In this document: one piece after another, positions 36,438 through 45,787 of the stretch
Layout of the letters: each line of letters opens with the position of its first letter
Position numbering within the stretch: position 1 is the first letter of the stretch
Source of the DNA: Paenibacillus wulumuqiensis
Lineage (GTDB): Bacteria > Bacillota > Bacilli > Paenibacillales > Paenibacillaceae
DNA length: 64,000 nt
NCBI RefSeq assembly: GCF_000971965.1
Contig: NZ_LAQP01000019.1
Coordinates: 1 to 64,000 of the forward strand
Direction: 5' to 3'
Made by a program: the position numbers and the translations under genes
Notes under the pieces: model-generated
What the model saw: the letters and a program-made list of their open reading frames with translations, nothing else
Databases searched by the model: none
What the model was told of the DNA's origin: nothing

Positions 36438-36558
36438 GCGCAGGGAGGGGAATCATTCCAGAGACCGACATTTAAGATCGGATATCCACCGCTGCAAGCG
36501 GTCATTCAGGATATCCGATCTTAACCGGAGGTCGACGGAATGATCCCCTACCGGAGCG
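36438..36558 (-). repeat. Dispersed palindromic repeat, copy D (inverted orientation)
   Basis: GGGAATCATTCC at the left pairs with GGAATGATCCCC at the right. The core TTTAAGATCGGATATCC pairs with GGATATCCGATCTTAACC. The apical hairpin is ACCGC-TGCAA-GCGGT. The asymmetric CCGG signature is on the right arm, so the element is reversed relative to the others. It lies 84 bp downstream of the yesQ-like gene. Confidence 0.85.
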
Positions 36559-36641
36559 GATGATCTCCTTCATCCAACATTGACGTTGCTTATATCCTGC
36601 TGCCAAGCGGAACCACACCGCCAAAGCAGCTGAATAAAGCC

Positions 36642-37547
36642 TTACCCTTTGATCCCGCTGCTGCTAATCCCCTCAACAATATGCTTCTGGAACAGGAAGA
36701 ACACCAGAATGACCGGTAACAGACTCACCATCGACATGGCGAACATGCCGCCCCAGTTGGAGGCCGATTCGCTGTCGAGGAACATTTTCAGACCCATGGA
36801 GACCGTGTACTTGTCCGGTGAGTTCAGATACAGGACGGGCCCGAGCAGGTCTTCCCATCTCCAGTAAAAGGAAAAGATTGCCGCTGTCGCCAGCGATGCC
36901 TTGATGAGCGGCATGATAATCTGGATGAACAATCGGAACTTGCCGCAGCCGTCGATCGTTGCTGCTTCGTCGAGCTCCTTGGGAATCGTACGGATAAACT
37001 GCACCATCAGGAAAATGAAGAATGGTGCGCCGAAGAACTGCGGAATGACGATCGGATTAATCGTATTCAGCCAGCCCAGCTTGGTGAAAATGATGTACTG
37101 AGGGACCAGTACCACATCATGCGGCAGCATCAGCGTGACCATCATGACGCCAAACCAGAAGTTGCGGCCGGCGAAATTCAACCGAGCAAATCCAAAGGCG
37201 ATCAGTGCCGAAGAGATGACGACGCCCAGCGTCGAGAGTACGACGATGACGAGCGAGTTCCACATATAATGACCGAATGAGTAACCGCCAATGCCTTTCC
37301 AGCCGGATACATAGTTGGACCAGACCCAGTCTGCCGGCAGCAACGTAGTCGCCGTCGTGAAGATCGTACGACTTTCCTTGAATGAACTGAAAAACATCCA
37401 GATGATCGGATAGAGCATGAGCAGTGCCAGTGCACCGACGAGGATATGATAGACCGGCCATTTGACCTTGCGCCAGACTGCACCTTTTTGCAGCCGGGTG
37501 CCAGCCATACTGCCATATTCGCTAACGGGAACTTTGGGTTCAGCCAT
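36642..37547 (-). CDS. yesQ: Carbohydrate ABC importer permease, YesQ/MalG type
   Basis: A 301-residue CUT1-family permease with six helices ([47 protein letters not shown] and others). The cytoplasmic EAA loop [26 protein letters not shown] contacts the ATPase. The protein ends [11 protein letters not shown], as is usual for the second permease of such systems. It follows the yesP-like gene by three bases and belongs to one transcription unit with the binding protein. No ATPase is encoded here, as in the Bacillus yes locus, where a shared MsmX-type ATPase serves several importers. The substrate is inferred as unsaturated rhamnogalacturonan oligomers from the neighbouring enzymes. Confidence 0.9.
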   Translation of the reverse strand: MAEPKVPVSEYGSMAGTRLQKGAVWRKVKWPVYHILVGALALLMLYPIIWMFFSSFKESRTIFTTATTLLPADWVWSNYVSGWKGIGGYSFGHYMWNSLVIVVLSTLGVVISSALIAFGFARLNFAGRNFWFGVMMVTLMLPHDVVLVPQYIIFTKLGWLNTINPIVIPQFFGAPFFIFLMVQFIRTIPKELDEAATIDGCGKFRLFIQIIMPLIKASLATAAIFSFYWRWEDLLGPVLYLNSPDKYTVSMGLKMFLDSESASNWGGMFAMSMVSLLPVILVFFLFQKHIVEGISSSGIKG

Positions 37548-37550
37548 GAC

Positions 37551-38450
37551 TCAGCGCCCTCCTTCCGATTCGTAGAACACCCACATCTTGGATGTTTTGA
37601 ACAAAATAAGTGTCAGCACACCGATAAAGATCAGCATGACCCAGGCCATCGCGGAAGCGTAGCCCATATTGTTGAACATGAATGCCTGACGGAACAGATA
37701 CAGGGAATACAGCATCGTACCGTCCATCGGTCCGCCTTCGCCTTTGGAGATGATATAGGCCGGAACGAATGTCATAAAGGCACTGATCGTCTGCATGATC
37801 AGGTTGAACAGGATAATCGGACTGAGCAGCGGTAGCGTAATACTGAAAAACTTGCGCACCGGATGGGCACCATCCACGCTCGCCGCTTCATACATTTCCG
37901 GGGAAATATTTTTGAGACCAGCGAGGAAGATCAGCATCGAGGAGCCAAACTGCCATACCGACAGCGTGATCAGCATGCTGAGTGCAGCGCCCGGATCACC
38001 GAACCACTGTACAGGAGCAGCGCCCAGCGCCATCAGCAGTCCATTGACAATCCCCTGCTCACTGAAAATATTGCGCCACATAATCGACACGGCCACGCTG
38101 CCGCCGATAATGGATGGCAGATAATAAATGGTACGATAGGTACCGATCATCTTGGAGCCGGTATTGAGGATCATAGCCACGAACAGCGCAAAAGTAAGAC
38201 GCAGCGGTACGCCGATAAATACGTAGTAAAGCGTGACTTTGACCGAGTTCCAGTACTTGGGATCACCGGTGAACATCTTTTCAAAATTATCCAGCCCCAC
38301 CCAGCGCGGCGGGCTGAACAGATTGTAGCTCGTAAAGGACAGATACAGCGAGATGAACATCGGGATCAGCGTGAACGCGAGAAACCCGATAATAAACGGA
38401 CTGATAAAGGCATAACCGGTCAGGTTGGCCTTGAGGGAATGATTCCGCAT
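37551..38450 (-). CDS. yesP: Carbohydrate ABC importer permease, YesP/MalF type
   Basis: A 299-residue CUT1-family permease with six helices, starting MRNHSLKANLTGYAFISPF. Family features are FTSYNLFSPPRWVGLDNFEKMF and the EAA loop YEAASVDGAHPVRKFFSITLPLLSP. It lies between the binding protein (275 bp upstream) and the second permease (three bases downstream). The ATG at 38450 is used because GAAGGAGGTG lies eleven bases upstream. The longer frame starting at 38489 is not supported. Confidence 0.9.
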   Translation of the reverse strand: MRNHSLKANLTGYAFISPFIIGFLAFTLIPMFISLYLSFTSYNLFSPPRWVGLDNFEKMFTGDPKYWNSVKVTLYYVFIGVPLRLTFALFVAMILNTGSKMIGTYRTIYYLPSIIGGSVAVSIMWRNIFSEQGIVNGLLMALGAAPVQWFGDPGAALSMLITLSVWQFGSSMLIFLAGLKNISPEMYEAASVDGAHPVRKFFSITLPLLSPIILFNLIMQTISAFMTFVPAYIISKGEGGPMDGTMLYSLYLFRQAFMFNNMGYASAMAWVMLIFIGVLTLILFKTSKMWVFYESEGGR

Positions 38451-38725
38451 GAATCTGTGCACCTCCTTCAGGGGATACTTGCATGACAATACTGAATCTC
38501 GGTTACAGTGATGAGCATAATGCCGGGAAAAGGAGAACCGCGCAGCCTGGCGCTATACTGATCCGCCTTGCCGCCGCTTCTCCCCGTCCCCGTTTACCAT
38601 TACGCCCGGACTTATCTTATCCGTACCGTCTACTTGTGAATGGCAGACATTCCTGCATTTTATTCGCAGTTACTTTAATCGTTTCGGACTCCAGAGCATG
38701 TAACCCTGTACCCGCAAATGATCTG

Positions 38726-40021
38726 TTACGGCTGGTTATTGGACAGGATGGCGTTGGCATCCGCACGGAACTTCGGTGCGGCTTCTTCCGGCGTCGTCTG
38801 TCCAAAGTTGATCTGTTCCACATAGTCGGCCAGCGTTGCAATCACTTCTGCCGAACCAACCGGTGGCGGCGGGCTCATTGGAGACGCTTTTGGCTCCATT
38901 TCGCTGACGAAATCAAACACCTGCTTTTCCGCTTCGGTCAGATCCGGAGTGACGGATTCTTTGATTTTGCTGGAGATCGGTACACCACGCTCACCTTTGA
39001 TCAGTTTGTTGGCTTCTTCGTTGTTCACCCAGAAGTCGATAAATTTGGCGGCTTCATCCTTGGACTGGGAGCTGCTGGCGATCGACCAGTACATACTTGG
39101 CTGCATGTAGATCCCTTTTTCCATATCCGGTCCGAGCATTGGCGCGAGTGCCATCGGACGATCGGCTACCTTTTGCAGGGCGACAAACTGATTGGACCAC
39201 TGCCATGTACCGATACCAGTACCTTTGACGACGGTGGATTCTTCGAGAATGCCTTTATTCTGGCTCAGTGTCTCCTGGGAAGGAGCTGCCCCTTCTTTGA
39301 TCATCTGGGACAGGGTTCCGAAAAATTCGCTGAACAGCGCATCATCTTCATAGCCAAGTGCCGTGCCTTCCGCGTTATAGAGAGTGTGACCTTTGGTTCT
39401 CAGGAAGTAGTTGAAGAAAATATCGGCGGTCATCGACTCGTCAAAGTAAATGCCTTTTTCTTTGGCCTGCATGGCCATTTTCTTGTAATCATCCCATGTC
39501 CAGTCGGCAGGGATTTCGTTAATGCCTGCTTTTTTGAGCAGTTCCGGGTTGTACTGGAAGCCCAGCACGTTGACCCCTGTCGGGATACCGTACTGTGTGC
39601 CGCCGATCAGGCCGGTGCTGACTACATTTTCGCTGACATCTTCCAGCTTGATTTTGCTGCCAATATACGGCTTGAGATCTTCCAGCTGGCCGTTTTTGGC
39701 GTACTGGCTAATGTAGGAGATGTCCATCTGCATAATGTCGGGCAGTTGGTTGGCAGCAGCTTGCGGCGCGAGCTTTTTCCAATAGTCGTCAAAGGAAGCA
39801 TATTCGATATCGATATTCACGCCGGGATTCTGCTTCTTGTACAGATCGATGACTTTCTGTGTATATTCATGCCGTGCATCCGATCCCCACCAGGCGATCC
39901 GCAGCGTCTTGCCATCCTGGGCACCACCGCTGGCATTGCCTCCGCCGGAATTGCCACATGCTGTAATCAGGAGTAAAATCGCGACCATCGTCGCCAGTGC
40001 TACTGTTTTTCTCATCTTCAT
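38726..40021 (-). CDS. yesO: Sugar-binding lipoprotein of the ABC importer (YesO type)
   Basis: A 431-residue extracytoplasmic solute-binding protein of family 1. A signal peptide with lipobox ITAC (Cys22) is followed by a Gly/Asn/Ser spacer. The binding domain includes LRIAWWGSDARHEYTQKVIDLY and ANQLPDIMQMDISYISQYAKNGQLEDL. It begins the importer gene group and probably captures rhamnogalacturonan fragments, judging from the CE12 and GH105 genes downstream. A perfect cre box lies 87 bp upstream, overlapping the -35 region of a TATACT promoter, so glucose should repress it through CcpA. Start: GGGGAGA before the ATG at 40021. Confidence 0.93.
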   Translation of the reverse strand: MKMRKTVALATMVAILLLITACGNSGGGNASGGAQDGKTLRIAWWGSDARHEYTQKVIDLYKKQNPGVNIDIEYASFDDYWKKLAPQAAANQLPDIMQMDISYISQYAKNGQLEDLKPYIGSKIKLEDVSENVVSTGLIGGTQYGIPTGVNVLGFQYNPELLKKAGINEIPADWTWDDYKKMAMQAKEKGIYFDESMTADIFFNYFLRTKGHTLYNAEGTALGYEDDALFSEFFGTLSQMIKEGAAPSQETLSQNKGILEESTVVKGTGIGTWQWSNQFVALQKVADRPMALAPMLGPDMEKGIYMQPSMYWSIASSSQSKDEAAKFIDFWVNNEEANKLIKGERGVPISSKIKESVTPDLTEAEKQVFDFVSEMEPKASPMSPPPPVGSAEVIATLADYVEQINFGQTTPEEAAPKFRADANAILSNNQP

Positions 40022-40660
40022 TTCAGTCTCCCCTTTCGTAGTTAGGCAGCTGTACAGTTGTGAACATCATGTCCAGAATCAAGTATAAACAGTGTTATGT
40101 AGCATTTTGTTAACGCTTTCATATTGGGTACGCTTTTATTCTCTCAAATGCCGGAAAGCAAATGAATACACAAATCCGATGTTTTGGTTTAAAAAACAGA
40201 GTGTTCTAAACAATCGAATGTATGATATTAAAATGTAGAACCTATTAACTTGGCTATTCCGGACTCAATTTTTTACGATTTAAAGAGAAAATATAATAAT
40301 ATAATTACGTTGTTATATGCATTTTATGTGTTTACTTTTTCATAATAAAAGAGTAAATTAATTCATGCAGTTACAATAAAGAGCAGGAGTTTCACTTGCC
40401 AATTTTTTAAAAAATAGCACCAATCATAACTTATGATAAGAGTACATATGATTTTGTTACTCGGATTTGAATATAATGCGGGTGCTACAGATGGTATAGG
40501 ATTATGGACAGCTGATATTGAGACTCTCTTATTCCAATAATTGGGGATCTAGTCAAAACTGTTGGAATGGAAACCTATCATTGTCATAATCGATGTTCGT
40601 TAATAAATTTAGCTGCTTATTATAGCAGTCGATTAACAATAAAACAGTGGAGGTTGAAAA
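40022..40660. other. AT-rich divergent region between yesO and stalk-domain genes
   Basis: Left part holds the yesO promoter and cre site. From about 40150 to 40640 the DNA is markedly AT-rich, like the stalk genes that follow, and may have entered with them. A 30-codon frame at 40449 has no ribosome binding site. No other feature was recognised. Confidence 0.6.
40108..40121. promoter_or_regulatory. cre site (CcpA operator) before yesO
   Basis: TGTTAACGCTTTCA matches all fixed positions of the Bacillus consensus TGWNANCGNTNWCA. A -10-like TATACT (40082-40087, minus strand) lies about 20 bp closer to yesO, so bound CcpA would cover the -35 region. Confidence 0.8.
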
Positions 40661-41113
40661 ATGAAGTACCTAAAAGTTCTATGTACTCTTATGATGTCAG
40701 TAATACTGCTTCTCCCAATTTTCAATGTTGCCGATGCTTCTCGTGATTATCCTGGAATCTATGTGAATAATGAGAAAATGGATATTTATGCTGCGGTTTC
40801 GGCAGTAGGTGTTACCTATGTTCCATTCAGACCAATCTTCAGTAAATTCAATATGACTGTCAATTGGGATAACACTAAGAAATCAGTAACGGCTACGGAT
40901 GGCAAGACAACGATCGTATTAACTAATAATTCCTACACAGCATATGTCAATGGTAAAGCCGTGCAATTAATCAACCCTCTAGTCTACAATCCAGACACCA
41001 AACTATTTTATGTGAATTTGCGTTTTGTTGCTGAATCCACAGGTGCAAAAGTGAACTGGTCTAAAAATGAAACAGATGCAAATATTTATATCACAAATCC
41101 TAATTTGAAATAA
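40661..41113 (+). CDS. Secreted stalk-domain protein (copper amine oxidase N-domain-like), copy 1
   Basis: A 150-residue secreted protein. Signal peptide residues about 1-27 (LCTLMMSVILLLPIFNVADA) is followed by a single stalk domain of the Cu_amine_oxidN1 family. Motifs are GIYVNNEKMDI, VTYVPFRPIF, TVNWDNTKKSVTA, NNSYTAYVNGKAVQL and NLRFVAESTGAKVNW. Such domains are cell-surface modules with no enzymatic function of their own. The gene is AT-rich compared with its neighbours and oriented against the surrounding pectin genes. A paralogue with the same layout follows 187 bp downstream. Start: GTGGAGG upstream of ATG 40661. A hairpin terminator follows. Confidence 0.88.
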   Translation: MKYLKVLCTLMMSVILLLPIFNVADASRDYPGIYVNNEKMDIYAAVSAVGVTYVPFRPIFSKFNMTVNWDNTKKSVTATDGKTTIVLTNNSYTAYVNGKAVQLINPLVYNPDTKLFYVNLRFVAESTGAKVNWSKNETDANIYITNPNLK

Positions 41114-41136
41114 TTAACAACGTGATCCAAATAAAA

Positions 41137-41182
41137 CATTTCATTTCAATCTAAACAAGGTTGAAATGAGACGTTTTTATTA
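41137..41182 (+). terminator. Intrinsic terminator after stalk gene 1
   Basis: AAAACATTTCATTTCAA pairs imperfectly (two mismatches) with TTGAAATGAGACGTTTT, followed by TTATT. Confidence 0.7.
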
Positions 41183-41300
41183 TCGAAAATTACATTATAC
41201 TATCAACGATATGTTGGTCAGTTTGAGACCAGTATAGGATGGAATACTTTTTAATTGCAATATTTAACGTGTAGTCATTAATAAAGCTGTGGAGGTTCAA

Positions 41301-41759
41301 ATGAAATCATTTAAATTATTTTTTGTTCTCATCATATCAGCTATACTGCTTACCTCACCTCTAAATGTTGTCCATGCCTCGCGCGAAAAACCAGCGGTTT
41401 ATGTAAACAATCAACAGCTCGATATCTTTGCTGGCATGGGTTCAAAAGGCGTAACTTATGTTCCTTTCAGACCCATTTTCGAAAAGCTTAATATGACAGT
41501 AAATTGGGATAGTGGTACAAAATCAGTAACTGCCAAAAATGATAAAACAACGATTACATTAACCAACAATTCTTATACAGCTTATGTAAATGGTGAAAAA
41601 GTGGATTTGTTGGCTCCACCATTTATTGATCCTAACAACAATAGTTTTAATGTAAACTTACGTTTTGTTGCTGAATCTTCGGGAGCAAAAGTCACTTGGG
41701 TGAAAAAAGGAAATGATGCTAGTATTTATATTACGAATCCTAATCTGAATAAAAATTAA
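41301..41759 (+). CDS. Secreted stalk-domain protein, copy 2 (tandem paralogue)
   Basis: A 152-residue secreted protein with a signal peptide ending near VHAS and one stalk domain (AVYVNNQQLDI, GVTYVPFRPIF, NNSYTAYVNGEKVDL, NLRFVAESSGAKVTW). It is clearly homologous to copy 1 along its whole length, so the pair arose by tandem duplication. It is AT-rich like copy 1. The preferred start is ATG 41301 with GTGGAGG; a GTG at 41289 within that site is less likely. It ends before a strong terminator and converges on the yesN-like gene. Confidence 0.88.
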   Translation: MKSFKLFFVLIISAILLTSPLNVVHASREKPAVYVNNQQLDIFAGMGSKGVTYVPFRPIFEKLNMTVNWDSGTKSVTAKNDKTTITLTNNSYTAYVNGEKVDLLAPPFIDPNNNSFNVNLRFVAESSGAKVTWVKKGNDASIYITNPNLNKN

Positions 41760-41775
41760 ATACCATTATAATTGC

Positions 41776-41817
41776 CATGTCATCTCCAGCAGCTACATTT
41801 GGAGATGACATGTTTTT
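41776..41817 (+). terminator. Intrinsic terminator after stalk gene 2
   Basis: A 13-bp perfect stem, CATGTCATCTCCA and complement, with an 11-base loop and TTTTT. Confidence 0.92.
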
Positions 41818-41893
41818 ATTTACTGATACAAAAGTATTCTATAAAGACAGACATTGCGAAATTTAAAATGATAATACTTCCTCTTCCCTCTAT

Positions 41894-43453
41894 CTACTCC
41901 CCGCACTTCCTGTACTCCGTCGGCGTCATGCCGGTCACCTTTTTGAACACCTGGCTGAAATACTGCGAATTCCCACCAAAGCCGAACAGCTCGGCCAGTT
42001 CAAATACTTTCACATCCCCGCTGCGGCGGATATGCTCCGTAGCGCGCTCGATCCGGTAACGGTTAACGTACTGGGAGAAGTTGTCGCCGGTCACTTTTTT
42101 GAAAATTTTGCCGAGATAATCAGGGTTCATGTACAGCATCTGATGGGCGACGCCGTTCAGAGACAGCTCGGCATTCTCATAGTTCTCTTCAATAATCTGC
42201 AGCATTTTGTTCACGACCGAGGACTGGCGGTTGATATTGCTGCGGTAGTAGCCGGCGGTCAGCTCCGAAGCGGCCTGGCGGATAAAGTCGCGCAGGCCTG
42301 TGAGCGTCTCCAGCACAGACAGATCAGCGAGCCGGCTGGTGTACCGGGAGCGCTCCTCCGCCGGATAGAGGCGGATCATGACCGCATACAGCTGCAGTAC
42401 ATACGAGCGGGTCACTCCGATATCGAGCCGCAGCGCCGACAGTGTGGCGAACAGGCGGTCAATCTCCGTCTCGACCTCCTGCACCTGACCCGACTTCATC
42501 AGCAGGGTGAAGTTCTCCTCATCCAGCTCGAAGCCCGTACTTTCCCGGGAATCGGCCAGCGCCACATCCTGCCGGGTAATGACACTACCTTCACCCACAT
42601 AGAAGCGGTGGTTCATATACTGCTGGGTATCCCGGTACATCCGGCGCAGATCGATCATCCGGTCCGGCTCGCTGAGTGCAATGGTCACTTCCAGTTTGTA
42701 AAAGCCACCGAACACTTCCTTGACCTGCTGCAGTCCGTCGATCAGTCCGCTCATCGCCTGGGGATCATCGATCAGCAGCAGCAGTTCATCCTGCATCTGG
42801 ATCGTCGTTCCCATCAGCACGCCTTCCAATATATCCTCGGCGATATTTTTGAGGGCAAATAAGTGCTCGTATTCATGGGAGTCCTCCACACGCATCAGTA
42901 CCATGCGCACCGGCCGATCCTTGAGCTGCATATGGAACAGCCGTTCATAATAGTCCAGATCCCGGCTGCCATACATTTTGTTGGAGATGAATTCCTTGAG
43001 GAACTGTTCCTTGACCTGCGGTAGCATCCGGTTGAACTGCTCACGCATGCTGCTGACGAACAGTTCGCGTTCCTGCTCGGCCGCACGCTCGGACAACAGC
43101 TCGCCGATTGCCTCCTGGATCTGCTGTTCATTGCATGGCTTGACCAGATAATGCTTGACCCCATACTGCATGGCCCGGCGGGCATAGTCAAAGTCCTTGT
43201 AGCCGGACAGCATAATGAACCGTACATCCGGGAAATGTTCATACGTCTTGGCGACCAGACCGATGCCGTCGAGACCCGGCATCGAGATATCGCTGATCAC
43301 AATATCCGGGCGCTTCTCGGCGATCCGGTCATACGCTTCGATCCCGTTGCGGGCTGTACCGACCAGTTCGGTGCCGCTTCCGTGCCAGTCCACTACCTGG
43401 GAGATGCCCTCCAGAATCATCCGCTCATCATCCACCAACAGCACTTTGTACAT
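41894..43453 (-). CDS. yesN: YesN-type response regulator (REC plus AraC DNA-binding domain)
   Basis: A 519-residue transcription factor. The receiver domain (residues 1-120) has the acidic pair in LLVDDE, phosphoacceptor Asp55 in IVISDISMPG and the conserved lysine in YLVKPC. A long helical middle region leads to a C-terminal AraC double helix-turn-helix (NGVAHQMLYMNPDYLGKIFKK, FGGNSQYFSQVFKKVTGMTPTEYRK). It overlaps the end of the yesM-like kinase gene by 26 bases, so the pair is translationally coupled. In this family the regulator activates the neighbouring importer and hydrolase genes, here yesOPQ, CE12 and GH105. ATG 43453 has AAAGGGG upstream. Confidence 0.93.
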   Translation of the reverse strand: MYKVLLVDDERMILEGISQVVDWHGSGTELVGTARNGIEAYDRIAEKRPDIVISDISMPGLDGIGLVAKTYEHFPDVRFIMLSGYKDFDYARRAMQYGVKHYLVKPCNEQQIQEAIGELLSERAAEQERELFVSSMREQFNRMLPQVKEQFLKEFISNKMYGSRDLDYYERLFHMQLKDRPVRMVLMRVEDSHEYEHLFALKNIAEDILEGVLMGTTIQMQDELLLLIDDPQAMSGLIDGLQQVKEVFGGFYKLEVTIALSEPDRMIDLRRMYRDTQQYMNHRFYVGEGSVITRQDVALADSRESTGFELDEENFTLLMKSGQVQEVETEIDRLFATLSALRLDIGVTRSYVLQLYAVMIRLYPAEERSRYTSRLADLSVLETLTGLRDFIRQAASELTAGYYRSNINRQSSVVNKMLQIIEENYENAELSLNGVAHQMLYMNPDYLGKIFKKVTGDNFSQYVNRYRIERATEHIRRSGDVKVFELAELFGFGGNSQYFSQVFKKVTGMTPTEYRKCGE

Positions 43454-45215
43454 CGTACATTTCCCCTTTCTCGTATGGAATGCGAATATGAAATGCAGTG
43501 CAGACGTCAGGCTCACTCTCGATACGCAGTCCGTACTCCGGGCCAAAGGTCAGCCGGATTCGTTCCATGATATTACTTAGTCCAATTCCTTTGCCCCGCG
43601 TACGCACCTGTCCCTGATACAGCCTGTCCAGAAATTCCGGAGTCATGCCGGGTCCGTCATCCTCTACGGTAATATGCACCGTATCCTGCTCCAGCCGCGC
43701 GGTGATGCGGATATGACATACCTCGATCTTGGGCTCCAGCGCGTAATGAATCGCATTCTCGACCAGCGGCTGCAGGGTCAGCTTGGGGATCTGCGTATCC
43801 AGCAGTTCCTCCGGTACATCAATAGTAAAGTCCAGCCGTTCCTCAAATCGCATCCGCTGGATCGTCACATAGCTGCGTACAATATCCAGTTCATCCCCGA
43901 GCCGGATCAGCTTGTCCGACATATTGACCGAGCTGCGCAGCAGAAATCCGAGCGCCTCCACCATGCGGGAGATCTCAGTCTGCTTGTTGACCTTGGCCAT
44001 CCAGTTGATCGACTCCAGCGTGTTATACAGAAAGTGCGGATCAATCTGCGCCTGAAGTGCCTTGAGTTCAGTCTCGCGAATGACCAGCTGCTTGGCATAA
44101 TTCTCGTCGATCAGTTCGCGAATTCGCCGCAGCATCCGGTTAAAGGTACGATGCAGCATACCCACTTCATTCTGCGCACTGGCGGTTACCGGGTCGGTCG
44201 TCAGCTCGCCCAGCTGATCCAGATTACCGGTCTCCACGGTACGCATCTTCTGCAGCAGCCGCTCCATCGGCCGGGTAATGCTGCGTGACAGCTTGGTACC
44301 GAAGATCAGCGCCAACAGGAAGATGCCGATAAATACAATCGTTACCATACGTTTGATCCAGACCATCCGCTGGAACATCTCGTCAAATGGAGTCATATGC
44401 AGATACGTCCAGCCGGTATAGGCCGACTGAATCCGTGCCGAGAAATAGCTCTCTTCCGGCAAAGTCACCACACCGTACGGCTGACTGCGCTGCAGTTCCT
44501 GACTGATCGCGTCTTTGTTCAGCGGCGGTACCAGTTCGGACGGATAGACAATCTCCTCGCCATCCGAGATAATCAGCTGGCTGCCGGAGCTGCTCTCCAT
44601 CTGCTGCTGTACAATCCGGTCGATGCGGATACGGACAATAATCGTCCCCAGATCGTTCAGGGTAAAGGTAGACCCGCTGAACTCCTTGAACTGCCGCACA
44701 GCGAGCAGCGATCCCTGCTCCCCCACATACCAGGAATTGGAACCGGCTTTGTCCTTGGCCAGCCTCACCAGATCGGTGCGCAGCACGGCCGGGATGCCTT
44801 CACGGTTGCCTGCCGACATGACCTCTCCCTCACGGTCAATCGCCATCATCGAATAGACGAATTTCTCCGAACCGGCAAAGGCGATCAGCCGATTGGTGAT
44901 CTTTTTGCGGATAACATTTTTCTCGTAGATCGAAGATTCCTGCTGCAATTGGGACAGATAGCGCTGCAGCTGCTCATCCGTCACCACCCGAAAGGACAGA
45001 TTCTCGATATCCTTGAGCTGGTTCTCAATCTCCACCGAAGACATGTTGAGCAGCTCCGACGTCTTCTCGTACATCTGGCTGTCATAGGTGTTGTATACGG
45101 TATTCAGTACCAGCAGATAAGAAGCAAAACTGCCCAGCATCAGCACGGAAATAAGCAGCAGCATCTGACGGTGAATCCCCAGATTAATGTAAGCGCTTTT
45201 AAAGCGAGTGAGCAT
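43428..45215 (-). CDS. yesM: YesM-type sensor histidine kinase
   Basis: A 595-residue membrane kinase. Two membrane helices (about residues 17-40 and 288-308) flank an extracytoplasmic dCache-like sensor of about 250 residues. HAMP (SRSITRPMERLLQKMRTVE) follows. The His_kinase box LQAQIDPHFLYNTLESINW carries the phosphorylated histidine, and the ATPase domain has LQPLVENAIHYALEP and GIGLSNIMERI. This is the LytS/YesM class that senses sugars and drives YesN. ATG 45215 with GGAGGAAGG is preferred; the frame to 45329 is unsupported. A near-consensus cre motif lies in its first codons. Confidence 0.93.
   Translation of the reverse strand: MLTRFKSAYINLGIHRQMLLLISVLMLGSFASYLLVLNTVYNTYDSQMYEKTSELLNMSSVEIENQLKDIENLSFRVVTDEQLQRYLSQLQQESSIYEKNVIRKKITNRLIAFAGSEKFVYSMMAIDREGEVMSAGNREGIPAVLRTDLVRLAKDKAGSNSWYVGEQGSLLAVRQFKEFSGSTFTLNDLGTIIVRIRIDRIVQQQMESSSGSQLIISDGEEIVYPSELVPPLNKDAISQELQRSQPYGVVTLPEESYFSARIQSAYTGWTYLHMTPFDEMFQRMVWIKRMVTIVFIGIFLLALIFGTKLSRSITRPMERLLQKMRTVETGNLDQLGELTTDPVTASAQNEVGMLHRTFNRMLRRIRELIDENYAKQLVIRETELKALQAQIDPHFLYNTLESINWMAKVNKQTEISRMVEALGFLLRSSVNMSDKLIRLGDELDIVRSYVTIQRMRFEERLDFTIDVPEELLDTQIPKLTLQPLVENAIHYALEPKIEVCHIRITARLEQDTVHITVEDDGPGMTPEFLDRLYQGQVRTRGKGIGLSNIMERIRLTFGPEYGLRIESEPDVCTAFHIRIPYEKGEMYDVQSAVGG
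45188..45201. promoter_or_regulatory. Near-consensus cre motif in the 5' end of yesM
   Basis: TGTAAGCGCTTTTA fits 13 of 14 positions of the cre consensus and contains the palindrome AAGCGCTT. It lies 14-27 bp inside the yesM coding region, a location where CcpA roadblocks occur. Confidence 0.4.
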
Positions 45216-45787
45216 AATACCTTCCTCCATTACCGTAATGCAGTATGTGGTAAGTGTGACTTGCAGCAGCATGGAGCAGCCCGACTCCCCAGCGGGCGTG
45301 ATGGCGGGAATATACATGCAGCCATCCATCTGTATCGTTTACAAATATATAAATTAAATGTAATTAACTGTATATTATTATAGCTTGGATATTGCGTAAA
45401 AAACAGCAGATTTCCGGCAAACAAGGCTAATGAACCAGAAAAAAACCGCTGAGCATATGGTTCAGCCCGAATTGTCGAAAAAGCGTGGAAGCTATAGATG
45501 TGAAAAGTTCTTACAAAGCAGAAAGTGAAAACCCAGCTCTTTGATGTCCTTATGTATAACATTTTTACTATGTATAGAAGATACTGTTCAAATAAAAAGA
45601 ACAGGATGCTCCTGTCCTTTCTGCATATATATGAAGATACAATTAATGGCTTGATGATGCCTGGACCGCCATATCGTTAAGCTACGTTACAAAAGCTGCT
45701 TCATTCGGGCCTTGATTATCACGAATCATTTTCGCTTGTTCGCCTATAACCCTGCTGCCTTACGTCAATCCAATGCTACGGACACAC
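45216..45787. other. Intergenic region upstream of yesM
   Basis: A 570-bp gap containing the terminator at 45593-45617 and the yesM leader. No clear promoter or gene was recognised. The short minus-strand stretch near 45685-45745 could be a coding remnant, but nothing identifies it. Confidence 0.5.
45593..45617 (-). terminator. Intrinsic terminator of the SGNH/stalk gene
   Basis: On the minus strand GGACAGGA-GCA-TCCTGTTC is followed by TTTTTATTT. It lies about 170 bp downstream of the SGNH hydrolase gene. Confidence 0.85.

Larger units (their letters stand above)
35961..36641. other. Intergenic region with two repeat copies and a 13-mer tandem array
   Basis: The 680-bp gap between yesQ-like and CE12 genes holds palindromic repeat copies C (36077-36200) and D (36438-36558, opposite orientation) with a four-unit tandem repeat (36323-36374) between them. 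No gene is seen. Confidence 0.75.

Noticed and set aside
38483-39976. 497-codon frame antisense to yesO
   Set aside because: Shadow of the solute-binding protein gene, which has a lipobox and family motifs on the other strand.
40449-40541. 30-codon frame in the AT-rich region before the stalk genes
   Set aside because: No ribosome site and no similarity I recognise.
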